NCBI GenBank assembly: GCA_012845835.1
Contig: JABAKD010000026.1
Location: 3,240,199-3,304,198 of the forward strand
Origin: Undaria pinnatifida
Lineage: Eukaryota > Sar > Phaeophyceae > Laminariales > Alariaceae
DNA: 64,000 nt
Direction of reading: 5' to 3'
Shown here: positions 63,861 to 64,000 of the stretch, in pieces
Position numbering within the stretch: the stretch's first letter is position 1
Layout of the letters: every line of letters begins with the position of its first letter
The notes under the pieces: model-generated
Seen by the model: only the letters and a program-made list of their open reading frames with translations
Told to the model about the DNA's origin: nothing
Databases searched by the model: none
Program-made: the position numbers and the translations under genes

Positions 63861-64000
63861 CCGAAGCCCTTTCAACGACAACTACTGCTACAACCACTGC
63901 TACAACTACAACTTCTAAAAATACGCAACGTAGCTCCTAAACGTGCAAGAGCACCAGGTCATATTATAGCTAAAGTACTAGCAATAGGAAGCTTTAAAGG

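Overview
The window is nuclear eukaryotic DNA: protein-coding exons are short, joined by GT-AG (twice GC-AG) introns, and embedded in repeat-rich sequence. The standard genetic code fits throughout. No organism can be named from the sequence. The MCM5 protein resembles plant and algal forms, and the long repeat-filled introns would suit a large-genome alga or stramenopile-type protist; that placement is inference.

Layout. Positions 1-8285 are intergenic, with dispersed repeats and no gene I can support. Positions 8286-39540 (minus strand) are one complete gene for the replicative helicase subunit MCM5. It has 16 exons, 733 codons plus stop, all phases close, and about 93% of its 31.3 kb is intron. 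A divergent plus-strand gene starts only about 110 bp away and ends at 56369. It has four exons (273 aa as modelled), one intron of 11.4 kb, a coiled-coil body and a proline-rich tail with seven short repeats; I do not recognise the family. A possible single-exon plus-strand ORF lies at 59322-59783. The 3' end of a minus-strand gene with a Sec63 domain and an acidic tail, most likely the ER translocon subunit SEC63, runs from 59846 to 63392; its 5' exons lie beyond the window.

Repeats. I see at least a dozen copies of a short terminal-inverted-repeat (MITE-like) family, a tRNA-derived SINE-like family, a family ending in an AAC-rich tail with one nested insertion and a 6-bp target duplication, A-tailed elements ending in a GC-rich hairpin, a 1.5-kb element with long inverted arms, GATCAT-rich blocks, minisatellites, and a nearly perfect 1804-bp x 3 tandem array in MCM5 intron 1. 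No transposase, reverse transcriptase or integrase was recognised.

Most interesting pattern. In five MCM5 introns, and apparently in one intron of each of the other two spliced genes, the intron contains decayed copies of the end of its own flanking exon, including the splice site, at offsets of about 120-290 bp. This suggests that introns here grow by repeated local tandem duplication across exon-intron borders. Genes: MCM5 acts in DNA replication, SEC63 in protein entry to the ER; the middle gene shares a short divergent promoter region with MCM5. There is no sign of an operon-like unit.
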